Below, one piece after another: positions 1 to 5,752 of a DNA stretch of 8,468 nucleotides. The notes under the pieces were generated by a model that saw nothing but the letters and a program-made list of their open reading frames with translations, made no database searches and had not been told where the DNA came from. Numbering within the stretch: the first letter of the stretch is position 1; each line of letters opens with the position of its first letter. Location of the stretch: NCBI GenBank assembly GCA_946886805.1, contig CAMPJM010000154.1:1-8468 (forward strand), in the 5' to 3' direction. Origin of the DNA: an uncultured Flammeovirgaceae bacterium (GTDB lineage Bacteria; Bacteroidota; Bacteroidia; Cytophagales; Cyclobacteriaceae). A program made the position numbers and the translations under genes.

Positions 1-600
1 GGAATAGATCTTCACATCAAAAAGAAAGAGATTGTGTCAATAGTAGGGGCTTCGGGCGCAGGAAAAAGTACTTTGCTGCATATTTTAGGTACTCTTGATC
101 GACCTGATTCAGGAGATGTAATCATAAATGGCCAACATTGTCTGGGGTTGAAAAGCAACGATTTGGCAAACTTTAGGAATGCTAATATTGGTTTTATATT
201 TCAATTTCATAATCTTTTGCCAGAGTTTACCGCCTGGGAAAATGTATGCATGCCTGCGTTTATAGGCAAGAGACCTCAAAATGAAATAAAAAAAAGGGCG
301 GATGAATTGATGAAATTGTTGGGGATTCAACATCGAAAGGATCATAAGCCTTCGGAAATGTCGGGCGGCGAACAACAAAGAACCGCAGTTGCAAGAGCAC
401 TGATCAACAATCCTGCAATAGTTTTTGCCGATGAACCTAGCGGAAATCTCGATTCAAAAAACGCCGAGGAACTTCACAAGCTGTTTTTTGATTTAAGGGA
501 AGAACTGGGGCATACATTTGTAATTGTCACCCACAATGAAGATCTCGCTGAAATGGCAGACAGAAAATTGGAAATGAAAGATGGTAAGATCTTAATTTAA
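1..600 (+). CDS. lolD: LolD-type ABC transporter ATP-binding protein (5' end outside window)
   Basis: ATPase subunit of a LolCDE/MacB-class ABC system. In this family the dimer binds FtsX-like membrane subunits and uses ATP to release lipoproteins from the inner membrane, or to drive a related extrusion. The frame is open from base 1, so the gene enters from the left; 199 residues are visible and roughly 20-30 are missing. Counting from the first visible residue: Walker [10 protein letters not shown] at 16-24, Q-loop Gln68, ABC signature SGGEQQ at 121-126, Walker B ending in Asp144-Glu145 (FADEP), D-loop SGNLDS just after, and switch His178 (VTHNED). A GTG at 34 is internal, because the residues before it ([11 protein letters not shown]) belong to the conserved strand leading to Walker A. 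It converges on the peroxiredoxin gene with 7 bp between stops. LolD fits best because of the [12 protein letters not shown] and [11 protein letters not shown] style; a MacB-like partner cannot be excluded, since the membrane subunit is not in view. Confidence 0.88.
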   Translation, partial: GIDLHIKKKEIVSIVGASGAGKSTLLHILGTLDRPDSGDVIINGQHCLGLKSNDLANFRNANIGFIFQFHNLLPEFTAWENVCMPAFIGKRPQNEIKKRADELMKLLGIQHRKDHKPSEMSGGEQQRTAVARALINNPAIVFADEPSGNLDSKNAEELHKLFFDLREELGHTFVIVTHNEDLAEMADRKLEMKDGKILI

Positions 601-607
601 CAATCTA

Positions 608-1060
608 TTACTTGAGTTTTCCTATTTCTGAAACCATTTTGCTTACATGTTCCTGAGCTTCAAAAAGACCATCATAAATTGCGGTTATTTTGTGGTTTGC
701 GTCTAATAAATAAGTTATTCTCTTGGTGACACCAATTATGGGCATGCTAGCTTTGTATAATTTTGCTACTGTTCCTTTTGTGTCTGCCAAAAGCTCAAAA
801 GGTAAATTATATTGCGCTTTAAATTTGTGGTGAGTTTCTACTGTATCTTTGCTTATACCTACTATGGTGATGTTTACGCCTTCAAAAACTGAAAATTCAT
901 CCCTGAATGAACAAGCTTCTTTTGTGCAAACATTTGTAAAATCCTTTGGGTAGAAATAAACTATGCAGGCTTTTTCAGCAAGATCTTTAGATAATGTAAA
1001 TGTACCGTTAGTGGAAGGCAATGTGAAATCCGGAGCTTTTGAGCCAATTGATAATGCCAT
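608..1060 (-). CDS. bcp: Thioredoxin-dependent peroxiredoxin, PrxQ/Bcp subfamily
   Basis: Cytosolic thiol peroxidase that reduces hydrogen peroxide and organic hydroperoxides and is recycled by thioredoxin. It has 150 residues, normal for the PrxQ/Bcp class. The AhpC/TSA thioredoxin fold fills the protein: N-terminal GSKAPDFTLP, then the active-site helix with Pro38, Thr42 and peroxidatic Cys45, and Cys50 five residues later as the resolving cysteine, the spacing typical of PrxQ. Arg114 (TKRITYLLD) fits the conserved active-site arginine. One deviation is Asn43 where many members have Pro (TPxCT becomes TNVCT); the catalytic Pro, Thr, Cys and Arg are intact, so activity is expected. The ATG at 1058-1060 is chosen because the protein begins with the usual family N-terminus. 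No Shine-Dalgarno sequence is seen, as is common in Bacteroidota. The gene is divergent from the response regulator and convergent with lolD, so it is probably monocistronic. Confidence 0.92.
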   Translation of the reverse strand: MALSIGSKAPDFTLPSTNGTFTLSKDLAEKACIVYFYPKDFTNVCTKEACSFRDEFSVFEGVNITIVGISKDTVETHHKFKAQYNLPFELLADTKGTVAKLYKASMPIIGVTKRITYLLDANHKITAIYDGLFEAQEHVSKMVSEIGKLK

Positions 1061-1286
1061 AATTTGTAAATGCTTTATTTGGAATTTGTGAGCAACTAAA
1101 TTTGTATTAACTTAACAATTGCATAAGTAGTTAATTTTTAATCAGGATAAGTAAAATAATAAGCATTTTTTATTTAATAACCCTGTTAAGAATGAACTTT
1201 ACTTAGTTATTGGTATTGATTTTATTAATGTAATTATAATTAATTTTACGACTTCGCATTTCTAAGCAAGAATTTAGTATAAAAAT
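1061..1286. other. Divergent intergenic region between bcp and the response regulator
   Basis: This 226-bp, very AT-rich spacer must hold the promoters for both divergent genes. I find no convincing full promoter. A TAAATTTG at 1097-1104 fits the Bacteroidota -7 pattern TAnnTTTG on the plus strand, but its nearest upstream TTTG (1078-1081) is only 15 bp away and the 5' leader would be about 180 nt. A perfect 12-bp AT palindrome (TAATTATAATTA) lies at 1231-1242, and AATAAC/GTTATT arms flank the middle. In DNA this AT-rich these may be chance. Confidence 0.4.
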
Positions 1287-2636
1287 ATGGATGTAACGGG
1301 AAAGCAGATTCTGATTGTAGAAGATGAAGTAAATCTTAGAACTTTATTATCACAAATTCTAAGTCTGGAAGGATTTAAAGTATTATCGATAGGCGATGTT
1401 GCCGGAGCCAGAGAAATATTAAGATCAGAGGAGATCCATTTGGTGATTACCGATGTAATGTTGCCTGATTTGAATGGGATGGATTTTACCAAAGAAATAA
1501 AATCTAGCTATCCATTGGTGGAGGTAATTGTTTTAACCGCTTTTGGAAATGTAAAGGATGGAGTAAAAGCCATGAAATTAGGTGCTTTTGATTATTTAAC
1601 GAAGGGCGATGGAGATGAAAAACTTCCGCTAGTGGTAGCAAAAGCAGTAGAAAAGGCAGTCCTTAACAGACAATTATTGGAATTAGAGCATCGGTTGGAG
1701 TCTAAATCCAGCTTTGCCAAATTGATCGGAAAGTCTGCTTCCGTCTACAAAATGATTGAGCTGGCAAAAAAAGTTGCGGTGACCGACACAACTGTTCTGT
1801 TAATGGGAGAAACTGGTACAGGAAAAGAATTGTTAGCAGAAGCAATCCACCTTGCAAGCAGAAGGCGCAAAGGACCGTTTATAGCCATCAACTGTGCAGC
1901 AATACCAAAGGATCTGCAAGAGTCGGAACTCTTTGGGCATAAAAAAGGCTCGTTCACAGGCGCAAATGCAGATAAAAAAGGATATTTTGAAGTAGCAGAC
2001 AGAGGAACCATATTCTTAGACGAACTTGGGGAGATGAGCGGCGATCTGCAGGCAAAACTCCTGCGTGCATTGGAAATGCGCGTGATCCACAAGGTAGGTG
2101 ATACCACGCCTATTCCTATTGATGTCAGGATAATAGCCGCAACCAACAAAGAATTACTTAGTCAGGAAAATAATTTTCGGAAGGATTTATATTATCGTTT
2201 AAGTGCTTTTACGATTGATTTACCACCACTAAGAGAGCGAAGGGACGACATAGAATTGCTGGCTTTACATTTCGTAAAGGTAAATGCCGATAAGCTAAAC
2301 AAATCGATAGAGAAAATTTCATCTGAATTTTTATACCATCTAAAAAATAATGGCTGGCAGGGTAACATCCGGGAGCTGAAAAATGTCATAGAACGGGCCG
2401 TTATTCTTGCTGACGATAAAGAACTGACCGCTGAGAATCTACCGGATGAGCTTGTTCAAGGCCAACATAATCCCGGTGGCGTCAATTGTTTGACTGTAGA
2501 TTTGAAAAGCATTGAGAGAAATCACATACAAAAAGTACTGGAGCTTGTCCAGGGAAATAAATCAGAAGCTGCTAAAAAGTTGGAAATAGGGCTTGCCACA
2601 CTTTATAGAAAAATAAAAGAGTATGAGCTGGAATAG
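1287..2636 (+). CDS. Sigma-54-dependent response regulator, NtrC family (REC-AAA+-Fis HTH)
   Basis: Bacterial enhancer-binding protein that remodels sigma-54 RNA polymerase when phosphorylated. The 449 residues show the full three-domain plan. The receiver domain (about 6-120) has acidic pair Glu12-Asp13, phospho-acceptor Asp56 (ITDVMLPD), Thr84 and Lys106. The AAA+ domain (about 146-385) has Walker A GETGTGKE at 174-181, the sigma-54 contact loop GSFTGA at 221-226, and Walker B IFLDE ending at Asp245-Glu246, followed by the usual ATNKEL and DLYYRL segments. A Fis-type helix-turn-helix occupies about 408-449 (NKSEAAKKLEIGLATLYRKI). The loop has Ser for the second residue of GAFTGA; the critical Thr is kept. 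The ATG at 1287 follows an A-rich stretch and places the first beta strand (QILIVEDE) as expected. It precedes the histidine kinase gene on the same strand, so that kinase is the likely partner. Two sigma-54-type promoters with paired dyads lie downstream and are its best local candidate targets. Confidence 0.95.
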   Translation: MDVTGKQILIVEDEVNLRTLLSQILSLEGFKVLSIGDVAGAREILRSEEIHLVITDVMLPDLNGMDFTKEIKSSYPLVEVIVLTAFGNVKDGVKAMKLGAFDYLTKGDGDEKLPLVVAKAVEKAVLNRQLLELEHRLESKSSFAKLIGKSASVYKMIELAKKVAVTDTTVLLMGETGTGKELLAEAIHLASRRRKGPFIAINCAAIPKDLQESELFGHKKGSFTGANADKKGYFEVADRGTIFLDELGEMSGDLQAKLLRALEMRVIHKVGDTTPIPIDVRIIAATNKELLSQENNFRKDLYYRLSAFTIDLPPLRERRDDIELLALHFVKVNADKLNKSIEKISSEFLYHLKNNGWQGNIRELKNVIERAVILADDKELTAENLPDELVQGQHNPGGVNCLTVDLKSIERNHIQKVLELVQGNKSEAAKKLEIGLATLYRKIKEYELE

Positions 2637-2703
2637 TAATACAGGCTTGGGTAGTTTTGCGTTGCTGCTTGCCGATTCCCTGCCTTATCGGTAAATTTTA
2701 ATT

Positions 2704-2744
2704 CCGGGATCGAGTTCAATTTAATTTTTAATTCCCGGTGTTTT
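2704..2744 (+). terminator. Possible weak terminator/attenuator between regulator and kinase genes
   Basis: A 6-bp perfect stem, CCGGGA (2704-2709) with TCCCGG (2733-2738), is followed by TGTTTTTT. The loop of 23 nt is long, so this is a weak candidate. If real it would lower kinase expression relative to the regulator. It also overlaps the most upstream possible kinase start (GTG at 2738), which argues that translation begins further downstream. A smaller hairpin CCGAT/ATCGG (2672-2691) precedes it. Confidence 0.3.
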
Positions 2745-2797
2745 TTAGGGCTAATTTTTTCATGACCGGAGTAGTGTCATCTATAAATACAATATCT

Positions 2798-4651
2798 ATG
2801 CGGTTAAAAACGCAAATTGTCTTAGGCTTTTTATTTATTCTTATTCTTACACTAATCCTTTCGGGGATCTTTGTTTACTATCTCAACGGTATTGGTGAAA
2901 ATTACGAATCGGTTCTAAGAGGTAATTACAGATCGTTAAGAGCCTCCAAAGAATTACTTATTTCAGCTTCTAAAATTGATCAGTTGCTCACGAAAATTAG
3001 TGTTGGTAATAATTATAGTACAGCAATTCTCGAAGATATTCTCGAAGCGGAGTTGGAAATTTTCGAGAACAACCTATCGATAAGCAACGATGCCGCAAAT
3101 GGCTTGGGAGAAGAGCAACTTTTAAGAAACTTAAAGGTAGAATATAAAAACTATGTTGCTGGTATTGACAGGCTGAGCATTGCTGCAGACAAAAGAGCCT
3201 ATTATTTTACCATTTTACAAAGGCAAAACGAAAACCTCAGACAAGTTATTATCAACTTGATCGAATTGAACCATAGTGAATTAGGAAAGAGGAACGCCGA
3301 GGCAACAAATCTTTATTATAATGCGAGAATATATGTTTTTATTTTTACGATAGCCATAATGCTCATAGGTTTTGTGGCTATTTACAGTATTCCTCCAAGA
3401 ATTTTAAAACCTATTCATGATATCACGCTTCAAATAAAGAGCATGGCTCTGGGCGATTACAAACATCATTTTAATGAAAATGCACCTGGGGAAATAGGAG
3501 ACCTTAGCAAAGCAGTAAAAATTTTGAATGAAAGGTTGGCTGCCTATGAAGCTTCAAATTTGGCAGAAATAACTGCGCAAAAGCGGCGTATTGAATCTCT
3601 GATAAAAAATTTAAACGATGGATTGCTGCTGCTAAACGAGAAGAAAGAAATAATACTTGTCAACACAGCTGCTTGTGAGATTCTGAACATTCCGGAAGAC
3701 AAATTAATTGGAAAGAACGCCATTGACTTGTCGGTTAGGAGTAACGTGATCAGAGAAGTGCTCCAAACAATAAAGAACACGGAGAAAGATCCTGATTTTG
3801 TTCAGGTTGATGAGCTGAAGAACTTTATAAAATTAAATAATGAAGACGGTACGCAGGAGTTTTACACAAAAGAAATCTTGTCGGTCTATGATCATAAGGA
3901 CCAAAACGAAGCCACATTTTTGGGATACATTATCACTTTAAAAGACATTACCTCTTTTAAAAAATCTGATGAAGCCAAAACAAGCTTTATAGCCACGGTT
4001 TCTCACGAGCTAAAAACGCCACTCTCTGCAATGAATATGAGTTTAATGCTGCTCCAGGATCAGAGGTTTGGCTCACTTAACCCCGATCAACAAAAAATTG
4101 CTACTTCAATGAAAAGTGAAGTGCAAAGATTGATAAGAATTGTTACCGAATTGCTGGATCTGTCCAAGGTTGAAACTGGAAATATAAATTTAGAGAAAAA
4201 AAATATAAGCCCTGATTTTCTAGTAGAATATTCTGTAGCACCGCTTCAAAATTTGCTTGATGAAAAGAAAATAACCCTGGAAAAGACCATTGATCCTTCC
4301 ATTGAGGTTCTCCATGTGGATGCGGAAAAGATTTCCTGGGTCGTTATAAATCTGCTCAACAACGCCATCCGCTACTCAAAACAAGGCGGAAAGATTAAAT
4401 TTGATATAGTCAAAAAAAATGATCAAGTGGAATTCTCTTTTGAGGATTTTGGCCCAGGCATAGCAGAAGAAGATCAGAAGAAGATTTTCAATAAGTTTGT
4501 TCAGATAAAATCGAATGGTGTAAATAATACCGGCAGTCTTGGACTAGGGCTGGCCATTTCTAAAGAAGTTATAGAGACGCACGAAGGTAAAATTGGGGTG
4601 GAAAGTACCCTTGGGATAGGTTCCCGGTTTTATTTTACCATTCCCTCTTGA
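2798..4651 (+). CDS. Membrane sensor histidine kinase (sensor domain, HAMP, PAS, HisKA, HATPase)
   Basis: Sensor kinase that autophosphorylates on histidine and probably passes phosphate to the NtrC-type regulator encoded just upstream. With the start at 2798 it has 617 residues. TM1 is about 8-29; an extracytoplasmic, mostly helical sensor domain spans about 30-176 and resembles four-helix-bundle sensors, ligand unknown; TM2 is about 178-198; HAMP about 199-252; a PAS domain about 270-390 with no obvious cofactor residues. Next comes the H-box VSHELKTP with phospho-acceptor His403. The catalytic domain has N-box Asn522 (NLLNNAIRYS), G1 DFGPG at 550-554, and G2 GLGLG at about 582-586. Start choice: MRLKTQ directly before TM1 is the usual N-terminus of such Bacteroidota kinases. 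In-frame ATG 2762 and GTG 2738 would add 12 or 20 residues; GTG 2738 overlaps a hairpin stem. The regulator-to-kinase gap is 161 bp, so a separate promoter is possible. Confidence 0.93.
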   Translation: MRLKTQIVLGFLFILILTLILSGIFVYYLNGIGENYESVLRGNYRSLRASKELLISASKIDQLLTKISVGNNYSTAILEDILEAELEIFENNLSISNDAANGLGEEQLLRNLKVEYKNYVAGIDRLSIAADKRAYYFTILQRQNENLRQVIINLIELNHSELGKRNAEATNLYYNARIYVFIFTIAIMLIGFVAIYSIPPRILKPIHDITLQIKSMALGDYKHHFNENAPGEIGDLSKAVKILNERLAAYEASNLAEITAQKRRIESLIKNLNDGLLLLNEKKEIILVNTAACEILNIPEDKLIGKNAIDLSVRSNVIREVLQTIKNTEKDPDFVQVDELKNFIKLNNEDGTQEFYTKEILSVYDHKDQNEATFLGYIITLKDITSFKKSDEAKTSFIATVSHELKTPLSAMNMSLMLLQDQRFGSLNPDQQKIATSMKSEVQRLIRIVTELLDLSKVETGNINLEKKNISPDFLVEYSVAPLQNLLDEKKITLEKTIDPSIEVLHVDAEKISWVVINLLNNAIRYSKQGGKIKFDIVKKNDQVEFSFEDFGPGIAEEDQKKIFNKFVQIKSNGVNNTGSLGLGLAISKEVIETHEGKIGVESTLGIGSRFYFTIPS

Positions 4652-4695
4652 TAAGAAATTCTCCTCCAACCAATTTTAAATAAACATGTTTTTTC

Positions 4696-4731
4696 TTATC
4701 ATTTTGAAACGACTTTTATCAAAATGATAAA
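4696..4731. promoter_or_regulatory. Paired TCA-N3-TGA dyads: candidate enhancer (UAS) of sRNA unit 1
   Basis: A perfect 12-bp inverted repeat, TTATCATTTTGA (4696-4707) and TCAAAATGATAA (4719-4730), with an 11-nt spacer. Each arm holds a TCA-N3-TGA dyad of its own; the right one extends to TTTATCA-AAA-TGATAAA (4715-4731). The dyad centres are 20 bp apart, about two helical turns, as expected for cooperative NtrC-family dimers. The pair is centred about 118 bp before the predicted start of sRNA 1. No T-tract follows, so a terminator reading is less likely. That the adjacent regulator binds here is inference. Confidence 0.6.
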
Positions 4732-4780
4732 GACTGAAGGCGAAAGAAATTAAAATAGTCTCTCCAATATCTCCTAAGGC

Positions 4781-4804
4781 ATTCGGGTGCCGAATTCTTT
4801 TTCT
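4781..4804 (+). terminator. Probable terminator after the histidine kinase gene
   Basis: A 6-bp perfect stem ATTCGG (4781-4786) / CCGAAT (4790-4795) with a GTG triloop, followed by a T-rich run TTCTTTTTCTT. It lies 130 bp after the kinase stop and ends right at the -24 element of the sigma-54 promoter, so it could insulate sRNA 1 from read-through. A competing hairpin GGCA/TGCC overlaps it. The dyad could instead be a protein site. Confidence 0.45.
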
Positions 4805-4820
4805 TGGCACACTTCCTGCA
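4805..4820 (+). promoter_or_regulatory. Sigma-54 (-24/-12) promoter of sRNA unit 1
   Basis: TGGCACACTTCCTGCA matches the sigma-54 consensus TGGCAC-N5-TTGC at 9 of 10 positions, with GG at 4806-4807 and GC at 4818-4819 in exact register. Predicted transcription start is about 4831. The same spacer, ACTTC, recurs in the second promoter at 5727. No protein gene follows; a terminated noncoding segment does. Confidence 0.75.
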
Positions 4821-4830
4821 CATGTTTGGT

Positions 4831-4967
4831 ATGTCCGTTAAGGATAAGATGCCAATTTTTTAAACTTATTATTTTTTAGCATGGGCATCTAAAATTTTTT
4901 TAATGTTATATTTTTTTAACAAGAAATTTTTTCAATTCAAGCGCCAATAATACGGCGCTTTTTTTTT
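4831..4967 (+). ncRNA. Candidate sigma-54-dependent small RNA 1 (~137 nt)
   Basis: Predicted transcript from the sigma-54 promoter at 4805-4820 to the T-tract at 4967. Its 5' domain is a 7-bp stem AGATGCC (4847-4853) / GGCATCT (4884-4890) closing a 30-nt loop rich in U (AATTTTTTAA, CTTATTATTTTTT, AGCA). The paralogue at 5753 keeps the loop almost base for base, and its stem differs by one compensated pair, which supports an RNA structure. A smaller hairpin TGTTA/TAACA (4904-4921) and an AU-rich linker follow, then the terminator. The start site is predicted only. The family is not one I recognise. By analogy with CrcZ, GlmY and Qrr it would be a regulatory RNA controlled by the adjacent two-component system; its targets are unknown. 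Confidence 0.65.
4939..4967 (+). terminator. Intrinsic terminator of sRNA 1
   Basis: Perfect 7-bp GC-rich stem AAGCGCC (4939-4945) / GGCGCTT (4954-4960), loop AATAATAC, and nine consecutive T (4959-4967). This is a textbook rho-independent terminator for the plus strand. It lies about 300 bp after the kinase stop, so it belongs to its own transcript. Confidence 0.85.
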
Positions 4968-4997
4968 GCCTCATTGGTTCGGGTGAAGCAATATTTT

Positions 4998-5177
4998 AAA
5001 CCCCCGCAGGGTGTTAAACAGCTAGATCTAAATAGCTTGGTGGAACGCAAGCGTGGAAACAGCTTAGTAAGAAAACCATGTGTTCAACCCTTTTAGGGTT
5101 GGGTTGAGGCCATTTTTAATTTTCTATTCGTGTTAAAGCCCTTCAGGCTTTCGAGGTACCAATTGGTAATTGCAATT
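4998..5177. repeat. Cluster of short palindromes (REP-like intergenic repeats)
   Basis: A run of small hairpins in a region with no reading frame of note: an imperfect AACCCCC/GGGTGTT (about 4998-5015), AGCTA/TAGCT (5020-5037), ACGC-AA-GCGT (5045-5054), CAACCC/GGGTTG (5085-5101), AAAGCC/GGCTTT (5135-5151), and the perfect palindromes TACCAATTGGTA (5157-5168) and AATTGCAATT (5168-5177). The density suggests a REP-like or decayed repeat block. None has a strong T-tract. Copies elsewhere in the genome cannot be checked here. Confidence 0.45.
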
Positions 5178-5229
5178 GTAGAAAAAGGAACCAAACAAGC
5201 TTCTCAGGATGGGTGTGTTTTCAGGGTGC

Positions 5230-5385
5230 TTTTAAATTGTTAATTGGGAGCCGTGTCGCTTAGACAGGAGAGTGATTTTTTAAATCGCTTTTTCATTTCC
5301 ATATCAGGTAAGTCTTTAAAATCAATGTGGAATGTTATTAAGCCGGGTGTTTTTTTGATTTCTTACCACTTTTCTGCCTGACCTG
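5230..5385 (+). repeat. ~155-bp direct repeat, copy 1
   Basis: This block matches 5437-5592 over its whole length, with only two differences in the first 58 or so bases (through the hairpin) and more divergence later. Order of parts: TTTTAAATTGTTAATTGG; a short hairpin TGTC-GCTTA-GACA (5254-5266); a terminator-like hairpin (5271-5293); a variable middle; then GGGT, seven T, GATT and ACTTTTCTGCC. No convincing coding frame or promoter is seen. The offset between copies is 207 bp. Confidence 0.8.
5271..5293 (+). terminator. Terminator-like hairpin in direct repeat copy 1
   Basis: AGTGATTT (5271-5278), TTT loop, AAATCGCT (5282-5289), then a run of five T. The third pair is a T-G wobble here but T-A in copy 2, so the stem is preserved through a compensatory change. 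The plus strand is favoured because only that side has the T-run. The stem is AU-rich, so efficiency may be modest. Confidence 0.5.
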
Positions 5386-5436
5386 TTAAAATCCCGAAGC
5401 TGCTGCCTTTTTATTGAATCGTCGTTGTTATAAACT

Positions 5437-5592
5437 TTTTAAATTGTTAATTGGGAGCTGTGTCGCTTAGACAGGAGAGTGATTTTTTAAATCACTTTTC
5501 GTTCCATATAAGTTAATTCTTTAAGATCAATGCGAAATGTTGTCAAGCAGGGTATTTTTTTGATTACTTCCCACTTTTCTGCTTGATCTTGT
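5437..5592 (+). repeat. ~155-bp direct repeat, copy 2
   Basis: Second copy of the block at 5230-5385, ending just before the second candidate enhancer. It differs by small indels near 5500-5515 and scattered substitutions. Only this copy has two perfect 8-bp inverted pairs, AAGATCAA (5523-5530) / TTGATCTT (5583-5590) and TCAAGCAG (5543-5550) / CTGCTTGA (5579-5586). They share bases and so exclude each other. They are not kept in copy 1, so they may be chance. No coding frame or promoter recognised. Confidence 0.8.
5478..5499 (+). terminator. Terminator-like hairpin in direct repeat copy 2
   Basis: AGTGATTT (5478-5485), TTT loop, AAATCACT (5489-5496), then four T. All eight pairs are Watson-Crick. 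The T-run is short, so on its own this is a weak terminator; conservation with copy 1 is the main support. Confidence 0.45.
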
Positions 5593-5597
5593 GTATA

Positions 5598-5629
5598 TCA
5601 TTTTGACATGGGTGATTCTCAAAATGAGA
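5598..5629. promoter_or_regulatory. Paired TCA-N3-TGA dyads: candidate enhancer (UAS) of sRNA unit 2
   Basis: TCATTTTGA (5598-5606) and TCAAAATGA (5619-5627) form a perfect 9-bp inverted repeat with a 12-nt spacer, the same core as at 4699-4727. The right dyad extends to TCTCA-AAA-TGAGA (5617-5629). Dyad centres are 21 bp apart. The pair is centred about 140 bp before the predicted start of sRNA 2, some 22 bp (about two helical turns) further than in unit 1, so helical phase would be roughly kept. Presumed binding site of the NtrC-type regulator at 1287-2636. Confidence 0.6.
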
Positions 5630-5726
5630 GGCTTTTTAAGCAGTGGCTTTTATTAAACTTACTTTATAGTATTCAAGTACCTGAATATCAATACAATGAA
5701 TTTAAATTAAAGGTATTGGTAATCTT

Positions 5727-5742
5727 TGGCATACTTCATGCA
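5727..5742 (+). promoter_or_regulatory. Sigma-54 (-24/-12) promoter of sRNA unit 2
   Basis: TGGCATACTTCATGCA matches TGGCAC-N5-TTGC at 8 of 10 positions, with GG (5728-5729) and GC (5740-5741) in register and the same ACTTC spacer as the promoter at 4805. Predicted transcription start is about 5753. The sequence around it is otherwise unlike the first unit, so keeping this 16-mer suggests selection. Confidence 0.72.
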
Positions 5743-5752
5743 ATATGGAGAG

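Noticed and set aside
1211..1229. Possible sigma-54 promoter before the response regulator (TTGGTATTGATTTTATTA)
   Set aside because: Only TGG matches; there is no GC at the -12 position and no TCA-N3-TGA dyad upstream, so autoregulation through sigma-54 is not supported.
4696..4731. Reading the 12-bp inverted repeat as the kinase terminator
   Set aside because: No T-tract follows the right arm, the stem is AT-rich, and the same core recurs before the second sigma-54 promoter, where no gene ends.
4831..4863. Tiny frame MSVKDKMPIF at the 5' end of sRNA 1 (MPIF also occurs in sRNA 2)
   Set aside because: The shared ATGCCAATTTTTTAA is explained by the conserved stem and loop. Only four codons are common to both copies, and it would start at the first base of the RNA.
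5039..5054. GG-N10-GC spacing (GGTGGAACGCAAGC) as a third sigma-54 promoter
   Set aside because: Only the GG and GC match; the TGGCA core is missing and no dyad pair or RNA-like unit accompanies it. The same holds for the GG-N10-GC near 5187.
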